DNA of 64,000 bases. Source: Mercurialis annua. Its lineage: Eukaryota; Streptophyta; Magnoliopsida; Malpighiales; Euphorbiaceae. Positions 34,854 through 44,556 of the stretch are shown here, piece by piece (position 1 is the first letter of the stretch; each line of letters starts with the position of its first letter). The position numbers and the translations under genes are program-made. Under the pieces are notes generated by a model. That model did not search any database. It was not told where the DNA came from and saw only the letters and a list, made by a program, of their open reading frames with translations. The DNA is taken from assembly GCF_937616625.2 (NCBI RefSeq), contig NC_065577.1:41817001-41881000 (forward strand), written 5' to 3'.

Positions 34854-37024
34854 TTTTGAAGATTGCTAGTCGAGCTTTCGACTTTAAACAAGCGCGCTCG
34901 GGAGGCATTCCCGAGAGGTTCGATTTTCTACCTTTTATCTTATGTTCTTAGCTTTTAATTTTGTGTTTTTTTTATGTTGTTCTTTTTGTTATTTATGTTC
35001 GATTTGATGTCGGGTGTGTTCAGTTTTTGGATGTGTAGGAGTCCGGGGAATCAACGGAGCGAGGAATCGAGAGACACGAAAAGAGAAAGGAGCAGTTTTT
35101 TCTGCTAAACCTTGTCTCGATTCGAGACAAGCTTCTTAGTAAGTTGTCTCGAATCGAGACAGGGGGTGCAGATCAATCTGCCCCCTTTTCTTCTGTGTCT
35201 CGAATCGAGACACCTTAGTAACAAGGGTGTCTCGATTCGAGACACTCTACTTAAGAGGGAAGAACTCGAATTTTCTCATTGATCTTTAAATTATCACTTG
35301 GATTGATGATGTGGCGCGATATAGGACTTTTACAAGACGCATATTAGCCCGCCTACACCTTCACCGGAGCCACCCGAGTTCGATTGAACTCGAAGATTTG
35401 CTTTCTTCAACTCTAACTCATGCAATTTTCCGTTTTATTTCATTGCCATGAGGACATAGCATAGAAATAGTGTGAGGAGGGGTTGTTGAAAATATGAATG
35501 CGTTAGAGTCTCGATTTTATTGCTTTGTTTTTGATGTTTGCTTGTAGGAGTCTAGTTGTTGTTTTATGTTGTTTATTTTGAGTCACCTCGCACTAAATCG
35601 TTGGCTTGTGTATGTTGAAGCATGATTAGTGACTTTGGTGAATGTGTGAAATGAAAAGTTTGATTCCCGATCAATGAAGTTAGTGAGTGCATTTTTCTAG
35701 TGTGAATCAATCAATTGTGATGTGTTTAAATAAGATGCAAGTTGTATGACATGGTTTAATGAAATTCGAGTTAATTACATGATTAATTGGTGTTGTGTTT
35801 TGATAAGTTTGAAGTGCTTAATACGGATGCATGATGTGTGCTTGTAATGTGATAAGTTGTGCCATTGTTGAAAATTTGAGGATGTTGGCATGTTTTCATA
35901 GGAATTGAGCTTTTTGCATGACACCCTTTTATTGAGTGATTTTTGAGCCTAATTGTTGTTGTGAGTGTCAATTGCATGCTTGATTCCTAGAACTTGCTTG
36001 GTGTCCGTTCAAAACTATAAAGGTTGAGTGTTAATGACTAGATGAGTATGGCATTTAGGAATACCCCAAATTTTTGAACTAAATCACTTAAAAGCCTACC
36101 CTCTACCTTTAGAATCACCATTTTGAGCCTAAGCCCTTCTTTGTCAAAACACAAATTACACAACTCCCTTCAACAACTTACCTCTTAAAACACCCAATTT
36201 GATTTGAATGACCTAATGATGAGAAAAATGTGGCTCTAGCTTGATGATTATAATGAAAATGTGAAGTGGTAAAAGAAGAGAAATTTGCCTTGAGAAAAAG
36301 AAAATCAAAGAAAGAAAGAATAACAACAATATCAAGAAGAAAAAGAAAACAAAAGAAAAAGAGGAAAATGAAGAAAAGAAAAGAAAGAAAGAATAAACAA
36401 AGGCAATAAAAATTGAAAAGTTCACAAGTGTTGAAAATCCGAGCTAGGTCGAAAGTATATTAGAAAAGAGTCGTTCAAATCAAGTTTTAGCCAAGTATCC
36501 AAATCTACCTACCCCTAACCCATAGCCAAGTTACAACCCTCACAAGTCCATATGATAGTTGTTAATTACCGAACCAAATAGTGGAGTTCGGGACTAAAAG
36601 CAAGCTTATGGTGAATAAGCACGATGTGAGTTTAATCGTTTACCTTAAACACTTGTGTGTTGGAATGACATCTTGTGAGTTTCATTATGTTTTGCTTGGT
36701 TTCTATGAGAATAATGCCATGATTTACCATTTCATTTTGGCCAATGTGTGCATGTCCCGTAGATGATTGTAACTTCGAATTTGCTTAACACAAATGCCTT
36801 ACCAATAGTATTCTCAATGTCATTGGACTATGTCATTGTAGTTGCATTCATCATTGGTTGCATCGCTTGCGATTGTTAACACTAGAAGTTTGTCTGGTGC
36901 CTTCATTGGTTGGGAATTCGTATGTTGTTTTGTGTTTACAATCACCAAGGTTATTAGTTGTTGCGGTTGATAGTGAGATTCATTTCTTGCTTGGGGACAA
37001 GCAAGGTTTTAGTGTGAGGAGGTT
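34854..37024 (+). other. 3' non-coding region of the retrotransposon
   Basis: About 2.2 kb with no polymerase frame on either strand. It holds four 17-bp palindromes (35113-35129, 35145-35161, 35196-35212, 35228-35244). An AG-rich stretch lies at 36240-36430. A tagtgtgaggagg motif occurs at about 35468 and again as the polypurine tract just before 37025. Confidence 0.75.
36986..37024 (+). other. Stem-loop and polypurine tract before 3' LTR
   Basis: CTTGCTTG-GGGA-CAAGCAAG (36986-37005) forms a perfect 8-bp stem, followed by the purine-rich gtgtgaggagg tract that should prime plus-strand DNA synthesis at 37025. This layout is usual for Athila-like elements. Confidence 0.75.
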
Positions 37025-38626
37025 TGATAGGAGTAAAATACTCCTATCTTTAGGATGTCTTTTCGTATGCTTTTATGCGTTTTCACCCCGCTTTTATATG
37101 AATTGATTAGCTTATAGAGGGTGTTTATGTTTCAGGGAATTAGGAGCAATACGAAAGGTTTTGAGGCCGGAATAGTGGAAAATGAGCAAAAGATGGAAAA
37201 GTCGACGGAAAAGAGGCGAAAGCTCATTTACAAGTCTGAAAATCTGACCCCGCTGCACTAATTGGAAAATTGGAACCAGTTAGAAGCTTCAAATGAATTT
37301 GTATTCTTCATGAAAGTTAAAGTAGACATCCCAAGCTTTCCACCGGTTCAAGAACCGACTCATTTGGACGTTTCTACACCGAGTTATGGAGTTTTGAAGT
37401 TTGTGGTTGTGCAGCAGAAAGGGTGTCTCGATTCGAGACACACCCCTCTTATTTGGGTGTCTCGAATCGAGACACCATAAAATAGCAAACAGAAGACATT
37501 TCAAGATGTGTCTCGATTCGAGACACACCCCTAAGTTGGGTGTCTCGAATCGAGACAAGGGGATCAGTAGGATTTCGATTTTTGCTTGCTTTCTTTCTCT
37601 ATTGGGCCCAAACATTCTAGATGGGTTGTACTTTTATTCCCTATTTTGAGTAGTACTATATAAGGATACCTTATTTTCCCTTTTTAGGGTTATGCACGAG
37701 ATTTAGATTTGTAGCCCCCATTTCCTATTACTATTCTCAGATTTTTAGATACAATTGTTCTTAGTTTTAATTCCAAATTCTTGTTCTTAACTTTGGTGAT
37801 TAATGCAAGATTATTATTATTCAAGCTTCATTATTATAGTTATTGTTGAATGTTTTTCTTCTACTTATTAAAGGTAATCTTTCTACATCTTAATAGTATG
37901 TTTAATTCTTGTTTAATTATTGCTTTAGTTTTGATAATGGCTAGCTAAACTCCTTGTTTGGGGGTTGTTGATGATTGCCATGATTAGTTGAATAGTTGAT
38001 TAGGGTTGAGTTGTGTTGGGAGTTTGTTGTGATTATTGGGGCTTAATGCTTAGATTAACTTGATCTATTAATCTATGTTTAGAGACTAGTTAATTAGGCG
38101 AGAGTCAATTAATTAGACGGACTTAGTTGATCACAAACCTAAAATCTAATCACGCTAGGGCGGTTTAGGGAATAGGTGGTTAGAAGTTAGCTTCATGATT
38201 GGATTAGATTGTCATTGTTGAATTCTAATTACGCGAGAGCGATTTAGACTCCAACTTGTTAATCTAATCTCAATTAGACCTAATTGCGGACTCGAGAGAG
38301 CGGATTAGGCAATCTAGGAAAACTTGACCCGAACCGATAACACTACTATACCCAATTTTCTAGGATTCGTTAGTGGCATGATTTAACAACCTTTGAGCGC
38401 CTTTTTCCTATTGTTTTATCCCGTTATTAATTAATTGCTTTAGTTTTTAATTGCTCAAAGTGTTGATTTCACTAGTTTTAAATTCCGTAGTCATTACTAT
38501 AATTCCAATTGATCATTGCTTTCCGAATTGAATTTCCAATTACATGTTCGCTCACTTTAAACCTCTTGTCTTCGTGGGATCGATTCCGTATTTCCGGATT
38601 ACTACAAGTTAGTATTTTTGCTAACA
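37025..38626 (+). repeat. 3' LTR
   Basis: Same length as the 5' LTR and identical at every segment compared, including the terminal hairpin, four palindromes and TATA box, each at a constant offset of 6906 bases. Confidence 0.93.
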
Positions 38627-39136
38627 GTTATATAACATTACTCAGACCATCTCCAACTCATACCTATTTTTGGGTTTGGGTCTTGATTTTCAACTCCAAC
38701 CCATACCTACTTCCCACCCCATTTCTTTGTTTGTGAATAATAGCAACCCACTTCTTGGTATGCACTATTCACACAAACCCATTTTTTGGTTAATTGGATA
38801 TTTACTTTTTAATTATAATTTATATAGCTAACTTTGTAAATGTTCATTTTGGTCCAACTTTTCATTAAATACCAATCAAATTTTTAATAATGTAATCCAA
38901 ATTATTTTTATTGGTAAAAATAAAATAAATAAAATAAATTCTTTAAATTAAATACATAAAATTTAAACAACATATTTTTTATTTAAACATAAAAATTACG
39001 TTACATTAAACATAAACATTACATTATATTAAACATTAAAGCGGGTAGATAAATATTATAATTAAACTAATCCTAGAACGGAAATTAACATAATAGTTAA
39101 TAAACAGCATTAAACATTAAAATTAAAATTATTTAA

Positions 39137-39560
39137 TTAATAATCTGGTAAATTGCCCCTCGATCCACCAATATCATGAAAATATTGGCTAAAATTATCT
39201 TGTTACGGTGGCATTTGTTGCTGCTCTCTTTTTTGAATTATTTTCTCTTGTTCAGCTTGAGTAATGGCCCGAATTCTCGGATTAGAAATAGTATTCAAGT
39301 CTATGAATAATATTTTGTTTTCTTCTTTCTCTTTTCGAAAGAGAAATTGCTCGTTTTGCATCTTCATTTGTTCTTACCTATCTGAACCGGACTTTTCAAG
39401 CAACTCTATAACCTTATCATTTTGTTCTTTAATGCTAACAATAGTAGAAAATTGCTCGGTCATTTTTCTCTTCAATTTAGCTTTTTTGACTCCAATGGGC
39501 CGTGAAAAACCATCAATATTATGATCTTCTAAATTATCAGAAAATAGTGACTCCTCGGGA
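39137..39560 (-). pseudogene. Harbinger ORF1 (NAM/trihelix-associated) C-terminal relic
   Basis: Minus-strand translation gives SRPIGVKKAKLKRK, a signature of the accessory DNA-binding protein of plant Harbinger elements. A charged coiled-coil stretch and a Gln-rich end closing at NLPDY-stop follow. Two in-frame stops break it, near 39375 and near 39203. The N-terminal DNA-binding part is not seen. Confidence 0.65.
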
Positions 39561-39631
39561 GATTTCGGTATTTGAGATTCAGAAGGAGAATATTCGGACT
39601 CGGATGAAATATTGTTGAAACGTGGTAATCG

Positions 39632-39956
39632 ATGAACTTGTCTTGGACTATTGTTGAGCGAGCATTTGGAGTTCTACAAGCACGATTTGCAATTATTGTA
39701 GGACCGGCCCGTTTTTGGAAAAAAGATGTATTGCATGATATAATGACATCTTGCATAATAATGCACAATATGATAATCGAGGATGAACGCGATTTAAATG
39801 CAACAATAACAAATTCAATGGAAGGATAAATACCGCAAGTTGAAATGGTATTAAATGATAATGCTCGATTTGAAGAATTTCTTGCTCGCCACAGACAAAT
39901 CAAGAACAAAAATGCACACCTTACACTTCGTAATGACTTGATTGATCATTTATGAG
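39632..39956 (+). pseudogene. Harbinger DDE transposase C-terminal relic
   Basis: The frame reads VERAFGVLQARFAI, then GPARFWKKD and IMHNMIIEDERD. These are landmark motifs of the end of PIF/Harbinger transposases (DDE_Tnp_4), with the last catalytic Glu region likely at ER-AFG. A TAA interrupts it at about 39827. After that, RQIKNKNAHLTLRNDLIDHL continues in frame to the natural end. The first two catalytic Asp blocks are absent. Confidence 0.8.
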
Positions 39957-40433
39957 AAAAATATACTAATGCGGAGGCATAAAGAAGATTGTTTCAATTG
40001 TAGTTTTATTATCAATATTTGAATGTAATGTGTTATTTTATTATTAATATTTTAATATAATGTGTTATTATAATTATAATTTTATTGTTTCAATTTTAAT
40101 TATTATTTATTTTATTTTTTATAATTGGACATTAAATAATATTAAAAAAATTAATATTTAATTTAATACTATTATTTAAGCATTATTAAATAAATGAATA
40201 GATGAGGATGTATGTGTTTAAAATATAAATATAGTTTATCAAAAAAAAATATAAATATAGATGTGAAATGGTAAATGGTTAAATGTAGTAGTATTAAATA
40301 TAAAAGAGAATATATAGAGAATATTCTTTTGGTGTGAAAAATGGGGTAATGGGTTGGAATAAAAACACTGTAGCAAATTTAAAAATGGGTAAATTGAAAT
40401 TTAAAAATAGGTTTTGAGTTGGAGATGCCCTCA

Positions 40434-41821
40434 TCTCGTGATAATAACATAATGAAACAAGAGTTATTACCTTAAAATTAAATTAAATTTAGTATTATGT
40501 AACCTTCGATCTTTATTATATGACCAAAAAAGAAACATTTGGCCTTTATTGAGAAATAATAAAGATATCCATAAATGTATACACGTTTACAACCCCAAGC
40601 ATCTAAATAAATGTGAATAAAGGAGAGGCTGATTTAATGGTGATAGTAGTGGTGGTGGTGGTGGTGGGGTCTGAGGTAGTTCACCGGCCACCGCCAATAA
40701 GACCCATAAATTGTTATCCCATTCCAATTAAGTGCTTAATTAAATTACGCGTATTAAATGTAGCCTACAAAATTAATGTTTAAAATATAGTTAGGGGTTG
40801 TGGAGGATCGAATCGAGTTTATAAATTTAATATAAATTAAATAAAAAATTGACAGAACTCAATTTATTTAATTGGATTTATTTTAAAACACTTATTACTT
40901 CAAAAAAATTAATTCCATTTAAAATTAATAGATAAAAAAATTAATTCGCTTTGCCCACAATAAACACTCCCTAAATATAGTAACCATTTGGACCTTGGTA
41001 TTAAATTGGCGAGGCACCGCCTGTTTTTAATATAATTGTGTTTTTATATTTAATAGCAAAAAAGATTGAAAAGTCCAAATAAATAATGCAGATTCAATCA
41101 CGAATTGACACGTGTCAAATATTTTAAGCCCCACCAAACATAATCCAAATCACAAATTCTTATTGACTCCTTTTCACATTGAATTTTCAAAGTCAAAAAA
41201 GCTACCATCTCCAAATATGTGGACTTAAAAGATTGTGTGCTATTAGTAATTGGTATGTGCAAATTTTAACTAAATTGAATAATTAAATTAAAATTAATAA
41301 TTTTTTCTTAATTTAATATTTAAACGAACTTTAGCATTATTGCAATTATAACACGAATTTTAAAACTTGACAACATTTGTCCTCAACTTTTATTTTATAG
41401 TAAATCAGGACGCTGAGCTAAAAATACACTGGCGTGAATAGTATAATATACAACCACTTCCGTATTTCTATTTTTGCATGATTGATTAGTGTTCCAATTT
41501 ACCAGAAAATAAAATAATAATACTGTAACTATTAAAAAATATAGTTTTGTAAATAAAAGAATACATTATGTTTTTATAGAACATGCTTCATGAGAACAGA
41601 AAATAAATCAAATAATCATTCTCATTGCTGTCAGTGTTCATAAAATTCTAAACTACAGCTCAATGTTAGAAGAAACTAATAATTCCTCTAATAATTTATC
41701 CAAAAAATAAATTAATAAAAGGTAAATCTCCTAATTCTTTACATCAATTCAAAAAGTATAATGAAGAAATTATCTAAGAAAAATTAAAAAAAAATGGATT
41801 TGCTTTGTTTTCGCCTCGTTT
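40434..41821. other. Intergenic, AT-rich; CCR4-like gene 3' flank
   Basis: No gene. A GGT-rich microsatellite lies at about 40645-40668. Around 41340-41500 there is a line (acttgacaacatttgtc...ttttatagtaaatcag) resembling one arm of the MITE at 50621-50814. Confidence 0.5.
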
Positions 41822-44242
41822 TCATTCCGAAATAATCGACATCGTACCGCTAGAGATGCTGCCATGGCTACTATCACAGAGAGACAAAGCTCTTTCTAAA
41901 TTAGCAACAATGTCACTCATAGTTGGCCTATCTTTCCCTTCCAAATTCACACAATTTAATGCTGTATATGCTACTAATTCTACGGCTTCCGCTTCGTTAA
42001 GTTCCGGCGGACCAACACGATGATCTAATACCTTATTCAATTCACCCGACATTATTCTCGGCACTGCAAAATCAACTATACTTGTCGGTGTTCCTCCGTT
42101 ATCATCGCCCTTAAATATTGCTCTCTTCCCCGTCAAAAGTTCTAACAACACCACACCGAGGCCGTACACGTCACTCTTTGCAGTTAACACATTTAATCCG
42201 TAGTATTCTGGATCGATGTAACCTACTGTTCCGGCTGCTTTCGTTGGCCTGTAATCTCTTTCGGATTCAGGCCCCATCATTGACAATCCGAAATCGGATA
42301 CTCTCGCTGCCCAATTCGCGTCCAGCAAGATGTTTGATGACTTAATGTCTCGATGAATTATCGACGGGACTGCATAATTGTGCAGATATTCGATTCCTCT
42401 GGCAGCATCTAATGCAATCTTGATTCTCACTTTCCAGAAATTGATCATATCACTACTCTTATGAATGTTGTTCTTGTCGTGCAAATGATCATATAACGCT
42501 CCGTTCTTCATGTATTCGTATACTAAAAGCCTCTCATCGCCATCTTCGCAATAACCGACGAGCCTTACCAAATGCTTGTGGTGAACCCTAGACAAAAATG
42601 CCAATTCAGAATCAAATGCACTCTCCTTCTCTTGAAACTTTTTCGTCTTCTGCCCCGTTTCGCCTCTCTTAATCGCCACTTCACGACCATCGCTTAATTT
42701 ACCCTTATAAACCACACCAAAACTCCCTGCACCAATCTTGTTCTCGAGTGAGAAACCATTGGTAGCAGCAGCTAGCTCAGCAAGACTAAATTCCTCAGCT
42801 TTATCAGGATGCTTTGATGAAGTTCCGCTCCTCTGTCGCCTCATTGCCCTTGAGCCCTGGCGCATAATTGTAGACGATCTCGAAAGAATACCACTATTAT
42901 TCGATGCTCCACCACCATTCGAACCGCCTCTAGTTATTGTAGGCTGAACTGAATTATGCACCTTCTTTTTACCAAAACAAACACCAGCCCACAAGCAATA
43001 GATAATCGTACAAATGCCAGCGAAACCGCCAACTGATCCCACTACACAAAACACCAACAACCCAGTTGTCAATTCCTTTGACGGAGACGACGGGGAAGGC
43101 AATACAGCTGGCGGAAATGGCGAAACCGGCGGTGGTGATAATGGAAACAGCCTCGAAACATTTAACCCTGGCGGATAACAAACATTCCCTGAACCAGAAC
43201 ACAATCTATCAGAATCAGGATACATTTTCCGACCTTCACAAGCAGATTGTTCACAAGGCCCCGGAAGAATTTCATCGGGCAACGGAACAATCTGAACACC
43301 CGAATCATCAACATTAGACCAACCAGGACCCCAACACATAACCGAAAAATTACTAGTAATCAATCCACAACTAAAAGTTGAACTCGAAACAATCGACTCA
43401 AATGCAACGCCACCAGTACCACTAACCGAATACGCTCCGTTTCCGCCCCAACAAACGACCGATCCGTTACCCGTTCTAATAGCACAACTATGATCAACAC
43501 CAAGAGCTAATTGTGAATACTCAAATGCTAAAGAATTCAAAGGAATATCTAACTGACCAAAACTATTATCACCTTTACAAATCAAAAACCCAATTGAATT
43601 CACTCCACAAACATGTGAACCACCCGCTGAAATACTCAACATGGACATATTTGCAAATTGACCCTCAATTTCTAAAGCAATTGTATTATTACCCCAACAC
43701 TTAATTCTCTTAGTATTCTTCAAAATCCCACAATTAAAACCAAACCCAGATGAAATTACCTCAAATCTATCACCACCCACCAACTGCTCACCGGAATTAC
43801 CGTCTCCTCTCCAACACTGAACAATTCCGGTATCATTCAAAACGGTGTCGTTTAAAACTCCACACACTTGGTCACCACCAACGGCAAAATTCTGTAATAA
43901 AACAGTCCTATTAAAGTAAACTCTTTGTGGGTTATTAAAACCCACCGGAGAATTTGAGCTGGTCGTGTCCCAGCATAAAAATGCGTAGCCGCCGGACCGG
44001 ATGCCGCAGAGGAAATCACGGCCTCCGGAGATGGCGGAGAAGGAGATGGTCGGCTCAACGGTGATGGAGTTTCCATCTTTATAGCAAACTATGTACTGGG
44101 TATTCCTCGCCGCCGCTATTCCGCAGATGGCGGAGGCGGTGGCGGCAATGGTTGAACCGGAGCCTAGGGAGTGGGTTTTGGATGAGAAAAGAGTGAGAAA
44201 TGTGAAGAGGGTGATGATGGAGGAGAAGGGTAGTTTTGTCAT
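41822..44242 (-). CDS. CCR4: CRINKLY4-related receptor kinase, CCR4-like, full length
   Basis: A single intron-less frame of 806 residues. A signal peptide (1-26) is followed by an extracellular domain with about six or seven crinkly/RCC1-like repeats marked by C-G-(I/V) and CW motifs (30-320). Next come a short Cys cluster (330-356), a Pro-rich stretch, one membrane helix (392-417), a Ser-rich juxtamembrane part and a Ser/Thr kinase domain (about 497-780). Catalytic motifs are complete: GAGSFGVVYKG, VAIKRG (Lys 525), HRDIKSSN (631-638), DFG (650-652) and DPEYY. CR4-family kinases act at the plasma membrane in epidermal and cell-fate signalling; the ligand of the CCR4 branch is not evident from the sequence. 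Its kinase domain is clearly akin to K1-K5, about 22 kb away on the same strand, and serves as the intact reference. Confidence 0.95.
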   Translation of the reverse strand: MTKLPFSSIITLFTFLTLFSSKTHSLGSGSTIAATASAICGIAAARNTQYIVCYKDGNSITVEPTISFSAISGGRDFLCGIRSGGYAFLCWDTTSSNSPVGFNNPQRVYFNRTVLLQNFAVGGDQVCGVLNDTVLNDTGIVQCWRGDGNSGEQLVGGDRFEVISSGFGFNCGILKNTKRIKCWGNNTIALEIEGQFANMSMLSISAGGSHVCGVNSIGFLICKGDNSFGQLDIPLNSLAFEYSQLALGVDHSCAIRTGNGSVVCWGGNGAYSVSGTGGVAFESIVSSSTFSCGLITSNFSVMCWGPGWSNVDDSGVQIVPLPDEILPGPCEQSACEGRKMYPDSDRLCSGSGNVCYPPGLNVSRLFPLSPPPVSPFPPAVLPSPSSPSKELTTGLLVFCVVGSVGGFAGICTIIYCLWAGVCFGKKKVHNSVQPTITRGGSNGGGASNNSGILSRSSTIMRQGSRAMRRQRSGTSSKHPDKAEEFSLAELAAATNGFSLENKIGAGSFGVVYKGKLSDGREVAIKRGETGQKTKKFQEKESAFDSELAFLSRVHHKHLVRLVGYCEDGDERLLVYEYMKNGALYDHLHDKNNIHKSSDMINFWKVRIKIALDAARGIEYLHNYAVPSIIHRDIKSSNILLDANWAARVSDFGLSMMGPESERDYRPTKAAGTVGYIDPEYYGLNVLTAKSDVYGLGVVLLELLTGKRAIFKGDDNGGTPTSIVDFAVPRIMSGELNKVLDHRVGPPELNEAEAVELVAYTALNCVNLEGKDRPTMSDIVANLERALSLCDSSHGSISSGTMSIISE

Positions 44243-44312
44243 TGATGAAATGAAAATCTGCAGTGGCCGGAGCGGTGGTGGATTCCGGTGAGCAGCTTCA
44301 TTTGGTGGTTTG

Positions 44313-44315
<3 letters not shown>

Positions 44316-44349
<34 letters not shown>
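44316..44349. repeat. GA/CT microsatellite in 5' UTR of CCR4-like gene
   Basis: About 17 GA units (CT in the transcript), starting some 70 bases upstream of the ATG. CT-rich leaders are common in plant promoters and 5' UTRs. Confidence 0.85.
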
Positions 44350-44352
<3 letters not shown>

Positions 44353-44438
44353 AATGTATTTGTTGAGAGATGAAATAGTTTAAATTCAGGTGTCAGTTTA
44401 AGACTTTGAGAAGAACACTAGAAAAAGGGATTGGGATT

Positions 44439-44556
44439 CCCTCAAGTTCATTTTCAACTTGAGGGGGTCATGTTCAGATCTACACCGTTCATTATAAAAT
44501 GAACGGTGTAGATCAAAAAGATACAATTTTAATTAAATTGATCTACACCGTTCATT
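44439..44556. repeat. Foldback element with two hairpins and a third arm
   Basis: CCCTCAAGTT and AACTTGAGGG pair at 44439-44466. GATCTACACCGTTCATT (44477-44493) pairs perfectly with its complement at 44498-44514 across a 4-base loop, and a third identical copy of the arm lies at 44540-44556. Confidence 0.8.

Larger units (their letters stand above)
30119..38626 (+). mobile_element. Athila/Tat-like LTR retrotransposon, non-autonomous, recent insertion
   Basis: Two LTRs of 1602 bp each (30119-31720, 37025-38626) begin TG and end CA, and are flanked by the 5-bp duplication GTTAT (30114-30118, 38627-38631). The LTRs looked identical wherever compared, so the insertion is young. The primer site is a perfect match to tRNA-Asp, the choice typical of Athila. 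One ORF encodes gag and protease fused to an integrase tail; RT, RNase H and the integrase core are missing. A perfect 8-bp stem and a purine-rich tract lie before the 3' LTR. With no polymerase of its own, it must have been copied by a relative's enzymes. Confidence 0.93.
38645..40430. mobile_element. PIF/Harbinger DNA transposon, decayed
   Basis: Inverted ends GACCATCTCCAACTC (left) and GGGCATCTCCAACTC (right, reverse complement) are extended by ACCTATTTTT, and TCA is duplicated on both sides (38642-38644, 40431-40433). Two convergent coding relics lie inside: a Myb/NAM-like first ORF on minus and a transposase C-terminus on plus. The catalytic DDE core is missing, so it cannot move on its own. 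It starts only 13 bases beyond the target duplication of the LTR element. Confidence 0.85.

Noticed and set aside
36240..36430. AG-rich stretch as a candidate polypurine tract or simple-repeat gene feature
   Set aside because: It is too far from the 3' LTR; the tract that abuts 37025 fits better. Treated as low-complexity DNA.
34854..37024. Possible reverse transcriptase or integrase core in the retrotransposon 3' half
   Set aside because: No frame on either strand shows RT (YxDD-type) or integrase core motifs; only short non-coding frames.
41822..44242. CCR4-like gene as a retro-copy because it lacks introns
   Set aside because: CR4/CCR family genes are normally intron-less, and signal peptide, ectodomain and kinase are all complete.
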